A stretch of DNA of 64,000 nt from Phycisphaeraceae bacterium (GCA_029260615.1 JAJDCX010000035.1:62001-126000); one strand, 5' to 3'; counted from the stretch's first letter, positions 11,772-21,116 are shown. Program-made: numbers and translations. The notes: generated by a model not told the origin, from the letters alone.

Positions 11772-14045
11772 ATGAATTGGATCCTCGCTCTAATCCCGGT
11801 GCTTGTGTTGGCACTTTTCGTGCTTGCGCTGTTTCGCCGCCGGGAAGAAGCACGCGGCTATGCGCAGAGCCACCGCGAACGGTTCAACGCCAAGCAGCGG
11901 GGTAGCCACAAGGCCAGACTTCAATACCCCGACATCGACTTATCCAAGTGCATCGGCTGCGGCGCGTGCGTACGGGCTTGCCCCGAGGAAGGCGTATTGT
12001 CTTTGCTGCACGGCCAAGCGGTGGTCGTACACGGTGCGCGTTGTGTGGGCCACGGCCGATGTGCCGATGTGTGTCCGACCGCCGGAATCGACCTGACCCT
12101 CGGCGACCTGGCGGACCGGAATGACCTGCCCGCGCTGGAAGAAAACCTCGAGGCGGTCAACGTCTCGGGGCTTTATGTCGCTGGTGAACTCACCGGATTT
12201 GCCCTGGTCCGCACCGCCGTGACCCACGGCACCGCGGTCGCCGAAGCCGTCGCACGTCAGCGTGGTCATCACAACTCAAACGGACATCAACACGACACGC
12301 ACGACGCCGATGATCCGATGGAACTACTGGTCGTTGGATCCGGGCCGGCGGGCCTTGCCTGCGGACTTAGGGCCAAGGAACTGGGCCTCCGCTCACTCAT
12401 GATCGAGCAGGAGGACCGCATCGGCGGGACGGTCGCGGGCTACCCACGCCGCAAGATGGTGATGACCCAACCAGTCGATCTGCCCCTGCACGGCCGACTC
12501 CCCAAGCTGACCTACCAGAAGGAAGAGTTGATCGACCTCTGGGAGGAAGTGAGCCAAACAAACGACCTGCCATTGCGCACCGGGGTCAGGATGATCGACT
12601 TCCAACGCAACAGCCAAGGCACATTCATCGTCACCACAACCCAAGGCACGTTACACGCAAAAAACCTCTGCCTGGCATTAGGCAGGCGAGGCACACCAAG
12701 AAAACTCGGCGCGCCCGGCGAAGACCTGCCCAAGGTTTCATACAGCCTGCTGGATGCGGAGTCGTATCAGGGCCGAAGGGTCTTGGTCATCGGCGGCGGC
12801 GACAGCGCGATCGAAGCGGCCCTTGGATTGGCCGAGCAACCCGGGAACGAGGTCACACTCTCCTACCGAAAAAAGGCATTCAACAGGCTCAAGGCCCGTA
12901 ACGAGAAGCGCATCCAGCAGGCGATCAAACAGAACCGGTTGGATGTAATCTTTGAAAGCGAGGTCGAACAGATCGAGCCTGCAGAAGTACTGCTTCGCAG
13001 CGGCGTCAACGGCAACACACAACGGCGCACGCTGGCGAACGATGAAGTATTCATATTCGCCGGCGGCATACCCCCGTTTTCGCTTCTGGAAGAAGGCGGC
13101 GTTTCGTTCGACCCCAACGACAGGCCGGGGCCTTCTGATTCGACGGGCAAGAACACGGGCATGCTCACTGCCTTGGTGATTTTGCTTGTCTGCGCAGCGG
13201 CGATGTTCGGCTGGGTGACGTGGTACCGGGCTTATTACGACCTGTCAGCAACCGTACGTGCCGGGTCGCCGGAGCATGGCTGGCTAAGACCTGCAGGACC
13301 GCTTGGGCTGACGTTCGGTGTGCTGGCGTGCGTACTGTTTATCTGCAACCTGGCGTACCTTGTCCGCCGATCGCCCAAGTGGGGCCGATGGATCCCCGGC
13401 ACGCTCAAGCAGTGGATGAGCGGACACATCTTCACGGGGCTGCTGGCGTTTCTGTGTGTGTTGTTTCATTCCGGGTTTACCGTGCGTGACGCGGTCGGCG
13501 GCCACGCGCTGGTCGCGTTGGCGATCGTCGTCGTCACGGGAACCATCGGTCGCTACCTCTACGCCTTCATCCCACGCGCGGCCAACGGCCGGGAGATGGA
13601 CCTGGACGATCTGTGCTCGCAACTGGCGAACATATCGTCACAGTGGGATCGCAGCGGGCGTGGGTTTGGCGCGAAGGTCCACCTTGAAGTGGACGCGTTG
13701 ATCCACGCCGGAAGGTGGCGGCCAGGGTTTCTCTCTCGTCTTTGGGCGTTGGTGTCGGGCCAGTTTCGCCTAAGACGCGTGCTGCACAATCTGCGCGCTC
13801 AGGGGCAGCAAGACGACATCCCCACAGAGGAACTTAACCGCACTCTGATGCTTGCGCGGAAGGCGTACCGGCTAAGTCAGATGGCGGCCCACTACGAAGA
13901 GGTCCGTGCGGTGCTTTCGTCCTGGCGATACATGCACCGTTGGCTGGCGCTATTAATGGTTCTTCTGACAGCGGTTCATGTGGTCACAGCGATCTGGTAC
14001 GCCGAACTGGGCGGCGTTTCGGTTGTCATCGGGGACGGCCCGTGA
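11772..14045 (+). CDS. Ferredoxin / FAD-NAD(P) oxidoreductase / membrane cytochrome b-like fusion
   Basis: 757 residues in three parts. An N-terminal membrane helix (NWILALIPVLVLALFVLALF) precedes a ferredoxin domain with one canonical cluster motif (Cys60-63-66-70, CIGCGACVRACP) and a second in which the second cysteine is His94 (Cys91-His94-Cys97-Cys101). Next comes a thioredoxin-reductase-like module with FAD loop VVGSGPAGLACG near residue 189 and NAD(P) loop VIGGGDSAIEAA. The C-terminal third has four or five helices with conserved-looking histidines (WMSGHIFTGLLAFLCVLFHSGF, ALLMVLLTAVHVV), as in haem-b membrane domains. It could pass electrons from a cytoplasmic donor into the membrane and on to the next gene's cytochrome. 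ATG 11772 is chosen because it starts the first helix. Its stop overlaps the next gene by GTGA. Confidence 0.75.
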   Translation: MNWILALIPVLVLALFVLALFRRREEARGYAQSHRERFNAKQRGSHKARLQYPDIDLSKCIGCGACVRACPEEGVLSLLHGQAVVVHGARCVGHGRCADVCPTAGIDLTLGDLADRNDLPALEENLEAVNVSGLYVAGELTGFALVRTAVTHGTAVAEAVARQRGHHNSNGHQHDTHDADDPMELLVVGSGPAGLACGLRAKELGLRSLMIEQEDRIGGTVAGYPRRKMVMTQPVDLPLHGRLPKLTYQKEELIDLWEEVSQTNDLPLRTGVRMIDFQRNSQGTFIVTTTQGTLHAKNLCLALGRRGTPRKLGAPGEDLPKVSYSLLDAESYQGRRVLVIGGGDSAIEAALGLAEQPGNEVTLSYRKKAFNRLKARNEKRIQQAIKQNRLDVIFESEVEQIEPAEVLLRSGVNGNTQRRTLANDEVFIFAGGIPPFSLLEEGGVSFDPNDRPGPSDSTGKNTGMLTALVILLVCAAAMFGWVTWYRAYYDLSATVRAGSPEHGWLRPAGPLGLTFGVLACVLFICNLAYLVRRSPKWGRWIPGTLKQWMSGHIFTGLLAFLCVLFHSGFTVRDAVGGHALVALAIVVVTGTIGRYLYAFIPRAANGREMDLDDLCSQLANISSQWDRSGRGFGAKVHLEVDALIHAGRWRPGFLSRLWALVSGQFRLRRVLHNLRAQGQQDDIPTEELNRTLMLARKAYRLSQMAAHYEEVRAVLSSWRYMHRWLALLMVLLTAVHVVTAIWYAELGGVSVVIGDGP

Positions 14046-16087
14046 AGTGGGGCAAGCTGTTAATCACGGTCGTGTCTCTGGCACTCGTGTTGTTCATCAC
14101 CTATTGGGAGTTCGGTAAACTGACGACACCCGGCACACTACACCCAAGCCATCAGGACATCCGTGAATTAAGCGGGTGGTCAAGCTGCGCAGCCTGCCAC
14201 GGCGGCGACGGCGTTTCCATGACCGACGCCTGCCTGACCTGCCACGAAGTCATCTCCAAACAGATGTCCGCCAACGTCAGCCTGCACGGGGAACTGAACC
14301 CCGACACGGCGAAGTCGTGCCAGTTGTGCCACGCCGAACACACCGACGGAGAACTCGCCTTGGTAAGCGAAGGCAGCTTCAAGATCGCCGGCATCAAAGA
14401 CCCCAAGCACTACGATCACCAACACATCGACGACTTCGCCTTGGATGGGAGCCACCAGGAACTGCGCTGCGAGCAGTGCCATGCCGCCGCCCTGATCCCC
14501 GCGCTTAAACCCGGCGGCCAGCGTTTCCTCGGTCTATCACAGGACTGCGCATCCTGCCATGAAGACCCACACGAAGGTTCGTTCGGCCTGGATTGTGCGT
14601 CATGCCACGGCCAGGCCAACCCCTTTGCCCAAGTGGCGGCATTCGATCACACCGACGCATTCGCACTCACCGGCGGCCACGGCGGGCTGTCCTGCAAGGC
14701 CTGCCACTCAGAGGGCACCGAATCCGCAATCGCTGAACTCCAAGAGCATCCACCCCCAAGCACCCGATCGTGTACCGATTGCCACGAATCGCCACATGGT
14801 GAAAAACTTCTGATCGCAGTCGCGAAAGATAATCAGTTGACGCGGCGGCATGAAACCTGCGTCGTGTGTCACGACGTGTCGGATGAGAGTTTTCTGTATC
14901 CCGATGCCCAGATGACGGAAGCGTTCCACGCCGCCACGGGTTTTTCGCTTAACCCGCCTCACCACGAGCAGGACTGCAAGCAATGCCACGCTGAGATCGG
15001 TTCACGTCCGCCGTTGGCATACGGGCCTGACCTACGCGCCCGTTTTATTGAAGCATACCCCAGCCGATCGCCGGACGACTGCCGGGCCTGCCACGAGGAT
15101 CCGCACGCCGGGCAGTTCGACGCCGGGCAGACCAGGGGCCGATGCCTGGCCTGTCACGAGCCTACAACTTTCGAACCAAACACGTTCGGCATCGAGCAGC
15201 ACGCCAAGACCTCTTTCGCTCTTACAGGCGCCCACGAGCAAACCGACTGCGCCAAGTGTCACACACCGATCGACGACGTAAAGCAGTTCGCGGGCATTTC
15301 AACGACCTGTCTGGACTGTCACGAAGACCCCCACGCCGCGCAGTTCAACGATGGCCCGACCGCCGGCCGTTGCGACGCCTGCCACGACACCGAAAAGTTC
15401 CAGCCGACCGGTTTTGACCAGGCGATGCACGATGAAACACAGTTCCCACTGACCGGGGCGCATCAGGCTGTAGGCTGCCGGGACTGCCACGTTCAGGAAG
15501 ATTCGATCCGCAGGTTTGTTTCGACACCGATGGATTGCGCCGACTGCCACGACGATGTCCACGAAGGCATCTTCGACGGCCCAGGCAAGCCCGCGGTGGT
15601 GGCGGGGGAGCGCGGCTGCGCCCGCTGTCATGTGGCCGACGGCTTCGACCGGGTCAAGTGGACCGGGGATGTCCACGGCCAATGGACCGGGTACACGCTT
15701 GCAGGCGCGCACGAAGCCGCGGCCTGCACCGATTGCCACACACCGGTACGCAAGCCCGACGGACGCAACCTGACGTTCACCAAGGCGGCCAGTGAATGCG
15801 CCTCCTGTCACACCGACCAACACGCCGGTCAGTTCCTGATCGATCAGGCTACCGACTGCGCCCGTTGCCATACCGAGACGCAGACCTTCAACCAAAGCCT
15901 GTTCGATCACCAGACCCAGTCACGTTTCGAGTTGGACCAGACCCATAGTGAATTGGACTGTGGCGCGTGTCACAAGGCATACGACCTGCCCGGGGGCGGT
16001 GAATTGATCCGCTACAAACCGCTGGGGATCCGCTGCGAAGACTGTCACGGATTTACAAACTATCAAGAGAGGGGCGACCAGGAGTGA
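14042..16087 (+). CDS. Multihaem cytochrome c with 23 haem motifs
   Basis: 681 residues. A single N-terminal hydrophobic helix (LLITVVSLALVLFITYW) acts as uncleaved anchor or signal. I count 23 CXXCH motifs in the rest. Many occur as a cytochrome c3-like pattern, HxxxxFxLxGxHxxxxCxxCH, alternating with CxxCHxDPH pairs, for example CRACHEDPH and CLDCHEDPH. It should be exported and loaded with haem by the CcsA/ResB pair encoded next door, and would work as a periplasmic electron wire. The GTG start is inside the preceding stop (GTGA) and its own stop overlaps the next gene the same way, so the three are coupled. Its exact partners and potential range cannot be read from the sequence. Confidence 0.88.
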   Translation: MKWGKLLITVVSLALVLFITYWEFGKLTTPGTLHPSHQDIRELSGWSSCAACHGGDGVSMTDACLTCHEVISKQMSANVSLHGELNPDTAKSCQLCHAEHTDGELALVSEGSFKIAGIKDPKHYDHQHIDDFALDGSHQELRCEQCHAAALIPALKPGGQRFLGLSQDCASCHEDPHEGSFGLDCASCHGQANPFAQVAAFDHTDAFALTGGHGGLSCKACHSEGTESAIAELQEHPPPSTRSCTDCHESPHGEKLLIAVAKDNQLTRRHETCVVCHDVSDESFLYPDAQMTEAFHAATGFSLNPPHHEQDCKQCHAEIGSRPPLAYGPDLRARFIEAYPSRSPDDCRACHEDPHAGQFDAGQTRGRCLACHEPTTFEPNTFGIEQHAKTSFALTGAHEQTDCAKCHTPIDDVKQFAGISTTCLDCHEDPHAAQFNDGPTAGRCDACHDTEKFQPTGFDQAMHDETQFPLTGAHQAVGCRDCHVQEDSIRRFVSTPMDCADCHDDVHEGIFDGPGKPAVVAGERGCARCHVADGFDRVKWTGDVHGQWTGYTLAGAHEAAACTDCHTPVRKPDGRNLTFTKAASECASCHTDQHAGQFLIDQATDCARCHTETQTFNQSLFDHQTQSRFELDQTHSELDCGACHKAYDLPGGGELIRYKPLGIRCEDCHGFTNYQERGDQE

Positions 16088-17763
16088 ATACCAAACCCAC
16101 ATTATTATCGGTGTTGATCTTTGTGTTGTGCACGGCGTCCATAGCCACGGCTGAGGATACGGTCCTGATACAGGTGACGGTGACATCGACCTCCGGGACG
16201 AGTGTCTTCCTGGATAAGGGTGAGTCGTCTGGCATCAGGGCCGGCTTGATTGTTCGGCTGTCACCGCCGGAGGGTTCGCCTTTGCGGGCCACGGTTCGGA
16301 TCGTCTCGACCAACCGTGCCCGTGCGGACCTGCCGCCTGGGCTGGATGTCCCGCCGATCGGCACGCGCGGCGAAGTCGAGGTGCCTGTTAAGGCGGTGAC
16401 TGACCGGGCACCGATCAGAGCGACCACGCCCTCCACGGATACCGACACCAAGGTTCCCGTACACCCGCCGTGGTCCGGGCAGACCCCCGACTTCTCGAAG
16501 GACACCCCGCTGCTGGCTCCCATCGCCGGCCAACGTGCGGAAGATCGGCCCGTCGAAGTCAACGGCAGGCTGTACTTCAACTCGCTTTACACACACGACC
16601 AGAGCCAGGGCCGCAACGACGACCTCTACACCGGTCGGCTTGGGACTTCCCTGGAAGTTACTAACCCCTTTGGCAAGGGCGGCCACCTGACATTCGACGG
16701 CGAAGTCAACAACCGCAGCCAGTTCCTAACCGATGGCGAAAACACAACCGAGTACGACGGCGAGATCGAGCTACTTTCCTACACGATCGGCGGGCAGGAG
16801 TACACCCTTTACCGTGTCGAGGTTGGACGTTTCTATTCGATCTACCTGCCGGAGTTGGGCCTGGTCGATGGGGCGGAGGCGGTGGTGCAACTGGACAACG
16901 GCTTCCGCGTCGGGGTCGGCGGAGGTATCTACCCGATCAGCTCCGACGACCCCGAGCACGGCGAAGACTACGGCGTCCACTTCTTTGTCGATTACCAATC
17001 CGAAACTCCCGGCGAACTTTCTGGGATACTCGGCTACCAGAAAACCTGGCACAAAGGCGAGGAAGATCGCGACCAGATACTCGGCAGAGTCAACTCACGC
17101 ATCGGCGATACGCTCTGGCTCTACGGCTCCTTCCGTGCTGACATCTATGACCAGGACGACAAGATCAAGGGCCAGGGCATCGACCTGACCGAACTCTGGA
17201 CACAGCTCCGCTACACGCCCGATCCCAAGTACGGCGGCTCGGTTTCTTACTCCATGTTCAAGTGGCCCGACCTCAAACGCGACCAGTTCAGCAGCCTACC
17301 GCTTGAGACAATCAGGGACGGCCGGGTCGATCGGGTCAACTTCTCAGCCTGGAACAAAGTTAATAAAAAGGTGCGCCTCTCCGGGCGATTCAACATCTGG
17401 CAAGACCAGGACGACGACGGCACAGGCGGCGAACTGCGCATCGACTGGAACGACCGCGAATCCGACTGGCCCGCGCTCAGCGGCACCGTCTTCTTCACCG
17501 AGGGCAGCTTCAACTCCGGCGAAGGCATACGCACTGAGGCACGCAAGACCATCCGCGACGCGGACGTCTTCCTGGGCTATGAGTTCTTCAGCTACGACGT
17601 CCAGAGCATGGCCGGGGGCACGGAGTCGCTCGTCCGGCAACTTGTGCGCAGCGGCGTGAACTGGTCCAAGGACAAATGGTACTACAGCGTGACCCTGGAC
17701 CACTACTTCGGTGACACGGATGATGAATACACACTGGGCACATTTATCTCTCGCCGGTTTTAA
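16084..17763 (+). CDS. Outer-membrane beta-barrel protein, possible cytochrome sheath
   Basis: 559 residues. The signal peptide ends near IATA. An N-terminal beta-rich domain follows (about residues 25-115, TSGTSVFLDKGESSGIRAGLIV). From about residue 155 onward come alternating amphipathic strands of the form YTLYRVEVGRFYSIYLPEL, separated by acidic loops, ending in a C-terminal Phe (GTFISRRF), the usual outer-membrane insertion signal. Being locked between a 23-haem and a 28-haem cytochrome gene suggests the sheath of a porin-cytochrome complex, as MtrB or PioB are; this is inference, and I see no direct homology to MtrB. The GTG start overlaps the previous stop; AGAGGGG at about 16069 could serve as ribosome site. 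Confidence 0.7.
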   Translation: MNTKPTLLSVLIFVLCTASIATAEDTVLIQVTVTSTSGTSVFLDKGESSGIRAGLIVRLSPPEGSPLRATVRIVSTNRARADLPPGLDVPPIGTRGEVEVPVKAVTDRAPIRATTPSTDTDTKVPVHPPWSGQTPDFSKDTPLLAPIAGQRAEDRPVEVNGRLYFNSLYTHDQSQGRNDDLYTGRLGTSLEVTNPFGKGGHLTFDGEVNNRSQFLTDGENTTEYDGEIELLSYTIGGQEYTLYRVEVGRFYSIYLPELGLVDGAEAVVQLDNGFRVGVGGGIYPISSDDPEHGEDYGVHFFVDYQSETPGELSGILGYQKTWHKGEEDRDQILGRVNSRIGDTLWLYGSFRADIYDQDDKIKGQGIDLTELWTQLRYTPDPKYGGSVSYSMFKWPDLKRDQFSSLPLETIRDGRVDRVNFSAWNKVNKKVRLSGRFNIWQDQDDDGTGGELRIDWNDRESDWPALSGTVFFTEGSFNSGEGIRTEARKTIRDADVFLGYEFFSYDVQSMAGGTESLVRQLVRSGVNWSKDKWYYSVTLDHYFGDTDDEYTLGTFISRRF

Positions 17764-17768
17764 TCGCT

Positions 17769-19946
17769 ATGAAAAAAAATACCAAACTAGCGCGATGGAT
17801 ACGAACACACCGCAACGTGGCTCTGACACTGCTTCTGCTGGTGGTCTGGGCGTCATGCACCCGGGTCCAGCCACGGCAGGACTGGGACAAACGCGAGGGC
17901 CTGGTGATCCCCCACGACACCTTCCCCGGCGACTGCTCGCTCTGCCACGTGAGCGAGAACTGGACCACGCTCAAGCCGGACTTCACCTTCGACCACGAAA
18001 GAGAAACCGGCGTCGCCCTCAACGGCCCGCATGAAGAGGCCCAGTGCCTGCGCTGCCACAACGACCGCGGCCCCGTTGCACAATTCGCTGCGCGCGGCTG
18101 CGCCGGCTGCCATATCGACAAGCACCAGGGCCAGCTCGGCGCCAACTGCACCGACTGCCACGACGAACTCTCGTGGCGGCCCACCAACGCCATCGCTACG
18201 CACAACCGCACACGCTTCCCACTGATCGGCGCACACGCCGCGACCGAATGTATCGACTGCCACCAGGGCGCGCAGACCGGCATCTTCTCCGGGCTTGATG
18301 TCGGCTGTATTAACTGCCACGGCGACGACTTCCAAGCCACCAGCACACCCAACCACGCCGCCAGCGGATTCAGCACCGACTGCCAGGACTGCCACAGCTC
18401 CATCACCTGGCAGGGCGCCACCGTCAGCCACCCCAACACCATGCCCCTGACCGGTGGGCACGGCGGGCTTGATTGCAACACTTGCCACACCGGCGGCAAC
18501 TTCCAAGGACTCTCCACCGATTGCGTCAGCTGCCATATCGGCGATTACCAGGCCACCAGCAGCCCCAACCACGCCGCCAGCGGCTTCGGCACCGACTGCA
18601 TGCAGTGCCATAAGAACACCAACACCTGGCAGGGCGCGACATTCGACCACACCAACGCCTTCGCGCTCAACGGCGGGCACGGCGGACTGGATTGCACCGC
18701 GTGCCACACCGGCGGCAACTTCCAGGGCCTCTCCACCGATTGCGTCAGCTGCCATATCGGCGACTACCAATCCACCAACAGCCCCAACCACGCCGCCAGC
18801 GGCTTCGGCACCGACTGCATGACCTGCCACACCGGCACCAACTCATGGCAAGGCGCGACCTTCGACCACCCCAACTCCTTTACGCTCAACGGCGGGCACG
18901 GTGGATTGAACTGCAACGACTGCCACGTCGGCGGCAACTTCCAGGGCCTCTCCACCGACTGCGCTAGCTGCCACATCGGCGATTATCAATCCACCAATAA
19001 CCCCAACCACGCCGCCAGCGGCTTCAGCACCGATTGCATGGAATGCCACCTGAACACCAATTCATGGCAAGGCGCGACCTTCGACCATCCCAACTCGTTT
19101 GCGCTTAACGGCGGGCACGGCGGCCTGAATTGCACGGAGTGTCACACCGGCGGCAACTTCCAGGGCCTCTCCACCGATTGCGTCAGCTGTCACATCGGCG
19201 ACTACCAATCCACCAACAGCCCCAACCACGCCACCAGCGGGTTCAGCACCGATTGTATGACCTGCCACACCGGCACGAGCACCTGGCAGGGCGCAACCTT
19301 TGAGCACACAAACGCCTTCCCCCTCAACGGCGCACACAGCAGCCTGAACTGCACGGAATGTCACGTCGGCGGCAACTTCCAAGGCCTCTCCCCCGACTGT
19401 GTCAGTTGCCACATCAGCGATTACCAGGCCACCAACAGCCCCAACCACGCCGCCAGCGGGTTCAGTACCGACTGCATGACCTGTCACACCGGCACGAATA
19501 CCTGGCAAGGCGCGACCTTCACCCACACCAACTCCTTCCCACTTAACGGCGGGCACGGCGGACTGAACTGCAACGACTGCCACACCGGCGGTAACTTCCA
19601 AGGACTCTCCACCAACTGCGTCGATTGCCACCTCACGGATTACCAGGGCGTCACCAACCCCAACCACGCCGCCAGCGGCTTCAGCACCGACTGCACGCAG
19701 TGCCACAACGGCACTAACACCTGGCAGGGCGCAAACTTCAACCACAACTTCCCGATCAATAGTGGCGATCACAGAACCCTGGATTGCAACGACTGCCACC
19801 TGAACCCCGCTAACCAGAGTGTGTTCAGCTGCACCCACTGCCACGAACACCGCCAGTCCGAGATGAACGACGAACACGATGATGTCGGCGGCTATAGCTG
19901 GTCCAGCCCCGCCTGCCTGAACTGCCACCCCGACGGTAAGGATTAA
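17769..19946 (+). CDS. 28-haem cytochrome c lipoprotein built of tandem repeats
   Basis: 725 residues with 28 CXXCH motifs by my count. The signal peptide ends at WASC, so Cys30 is a likely lipid-anchored cysteine, though Trp at -3 is unusual for a lipobox. The first six motifs are non-repetitive. From about residue 188 a 73-residue unit with three haem motifs recurs about six and a half times. Its landmarks are GGNFQGLSTDCVSCHIGDYQ, PNHAASGF, CMxCH, WQGATFDH and LNGGHGGL. The final 70 residues are unique. The gene starts 5 bases after the barrel gene stop. A location on the outer membrane, perhaps facing outward, is inferred from the lipobox and gene order. The repeat design would give a long haem chain whose length can change by recombination. 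Confidence 0.87.
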   Translation: MKKNTKLARWIRTHRNVALTLLLLVVWASCTRVQPRQDWDKREGLVIPHDTFPGDCSLCHVSENWTTLKPDFTFDHERETGVALNGPHEEAQCLRCHNDRGPVAQFAARGCAGCHIDKHQGQLGANCTDCHDELSWRPTNAIATHNRTRFPLIGAHAATECIDCHQGAQTGIFSGLDVGCINCHGDDFQATSTPNHAASGFSTDCQDCHSSITWQGATVSHPNTMPLTGGHGGLDCNTCHTGGNFQGLSTDCVSCHIGDYQATSSPNHAASGFGTDCMQCHKNTNTWQGATFDHTNAFALNGGHGGLDCTACHTGGNFQGLSTDCVSCHIGDYQSTNSPNHAASGFGTDCMTCHTGTNSWQGATFDHPNSFTLNGGHGGLNCNDCHVGGNFQGLSTDCASCHIGDYQSTNNPNHAASGFSTDCMECHLNTNSWQGATFDHPNSFALNGGHGGLNCTECHTGGNFQGLSTDCVSCHIGDYQSTNSPNHATSGFSTDCMTCHTGTSTWQGATFEHTNAFPLNGAHSSLNCTECHVGGNFQGLSPDCVSCHISDYQATNSPNHAASGFSTDCMTCHTGTNTWQGATFTHTNSFPLNGGHGGLNCNDCHTGGNFQGLSTNCVDCHLTDYQGVTNPNHAASGFSTDCTQCHNGTNTWQGANFNHNFPINSGDHRTLDCNDCHLNPANQSVFSCTHCHEHRQSEMNDEHDDVGGYSWSSPACLNCHPDGKD
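18331..19745 (+). repeat. 219-bp in-frame tandem repeat array
   Basis: The landmark GGCGGCAACTTCCA recurs, allowing silent changes, at 18492, 18711, 18930, 19149, 19368 and 19587, exactly 219 bases apart each time. A partial unit starts at about 18331 and the last unit diverges after about 19745. Each unit encodes 73 residues and three haem-binding motifs. Most differences between units are third-position changes, which suggests selection on the protein together with recent amplification or gene conversion. Confidence 0.95.
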
Positions 19947-20170
19947 ATCATTAACTTTCACCGTTGCGAGCGAGGTTTAGCCGCCAAGGCCACGCGGCGC
20001 CCTCGTCCTAAGATCCTTAACCCACCACCTGAATTGTTAACCCAGCACTCCGAACAAGGTGAATCTGCTCAACTGAACAGTGTTTGACTCTCAACACCTG
20101 CCGACCAATGATTAGACAATGACATGACACCCCCTCCGGGGGGGGCACGACAACAAAGGACGGTAATCCT

Positions 20171-20794
20171 ATGGCCACCAAACCGCACACCCGCCGGATC
20201 GCCGCTGTACTTCTGATCGCCTGCCTCGGGTCCACAATGGGGTGCTCAGCCTATGACGCACGATACACCTACCAGCCCAGGCCAAGCGTGACGATGATTC
20301 AGTTCAGTGACGACCCGGACACCGCCCCGCTGCGGATGCTCAGCAGCATCATCGGCGTCCGCCGACCCACCAAACAACCTCCCAGCGGTTCGTTCGTTGA
20401 AGCCGCGATCCTGTTTGACAACACCTCCCTGGAAACCATCGCGTTCGACCCCGCCACGGCGGCGCTTTTCGCGGGGGACGTCCAGCGATTCCCCGATCCC
20501 GACCTGACCGACCAGGGAAAAATTCTGATCGATCCGGGGCAGACGGCACGGGTCACGCTGCTCTTCCCCGTCCCCCAGACCGAACACCAAACCCCGATCG
20601 ACCTGAACGGCCTGAACCTGCGATGGGCCATCGAACACAACGGGCAGCCGTATTACCAAAACGCCACGTTCGATCGCAGATCGCCGCAGAGGTATCGGCA
20701 CGACGGCTACTACCCCGGATACTACGCCGACTACTACCGGGGATACCCGGGCCCCTACGATCATTACTTCTATCGCAGGCACCACCGACATTAG
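20171..20794 (+). CDS. Lipoprotein with a Tyr-rich tail, unknown function
   Basis: 207 residues. The signal peptide has a clear lipobox (GSTMGC, Cys25). The middle part (about residues 60-165) is beta-rich and reads like a small immunoglobulin-like outer-layer domain (ILFDNTSLETIAFDPATAALFAGDV, DPGQTARVTLLFPVP). The last 40 residues are dominated by Tyr, Arg, His and Gly (YYPGYYADYYRGYPGPYDHYFYRR). I do not recognise a family. It follows the 28-haem cytochrome gene by 224 bases and is the last gene of the cassette, so it may belong with the conduit, but nothing in the sequence proves it. Confidence 0.6.
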   Translation: MATKPHTRRIAAVLLIACLGSTMGCSAYDARYTYQPRPSVTMIQFSDDPDTAPLRMLSSIIGVRRPTKQPPSGSFVEAAILFDNTSLETIAFDPATAALFAGDVQRFPDPDLTDQGKILIDPGQTARVTLLFPVPQTEHQTPIDLNGLNLRWAIEHNGQPYYQNATFDRRSPQRYRHDGYYPGYYADYYRGYPGPYDHYFYRRHHRH

Positions 20795-20970
20795 CAATTG
20801 GGCTTGCTTCCTAAGCCTTGATCTGTTCCCGCTTCACCAAAACGCTTCACACAAATGACCCAATCCGCCACAAGATCCGCTTCGGGTTGATGTGCTTATA
20901 CCCAGGCACCTCAGAACCCTCTTCACCGCCCGTTATCCGCATACCGTTTGCACCAGCGTCCCTTTGGCGT
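20795..20970. other. Non-coding stretch before the right repeat copy
   Basis: No gene is supported. The short open frames here have no homologous look or ribosome site. The right-hand copy of the cassette-bounding repeat begins at about 20971. Confidence 0.5.
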
Positions 20971-21116
20971 CCTCGCTGGCTACGAGTCCGCCCCCCGCGC
21001 CCAAGACGCCGGGCCCAGCTATTATTAACTCACTTGGCATACCCGGCCAAGCCGATATACTGTCTCACCCCTTGGGGCCATAGCTCAGTTGGGAGAGCGC
21101 CTGCTTTGCAAGCAGG
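20971..21116 (+). repeat. Right copy of the direct repeat bounding the cytochrome cassette
   Basis: Partner of 6700-6845. In frame at 20972-21028 it encodes LAGYESAPRAQDAGPSYY and a stop, a decayed version of the end of the membrane protein at 5846-6757; upstream of this the similarity is lost. It then carries a better promoter than the left copy and the 5' part of the intact tRNA-Ala. Confidence 0.88.
21034..21061 (+). promoter_or_regulatory. Promoter of tRNA-Ala
   Basis: TTGGCA (21034-21039), a 16-base spacer and TATACT (21056-21061), 12 bases before the tRNA. The same -35 is present in the left repeat copy, but there the -10 reads CATACG. Confidence 0.65.

Noticed and set aside
18331..19745. 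Regular repeats as a CRISPR array
   Set aside because: The period is 219 bases, units are nearly identical throughout with no short repeat and unique spacer pattern, and the region codes for protein in frame.
17853..19961. Long antisense open frames (about 325, 299 and 257 codons) across the 28-haem cytochrome gene
   Set aside because: They are mirrors of the repetitive, GC-rich coding sequence: Val/Ala/Gly-rich and following the same 219-bp period. They lack ribosome sites, and the plus-strand frame has 28 CXXCH motifs and a lipobox.
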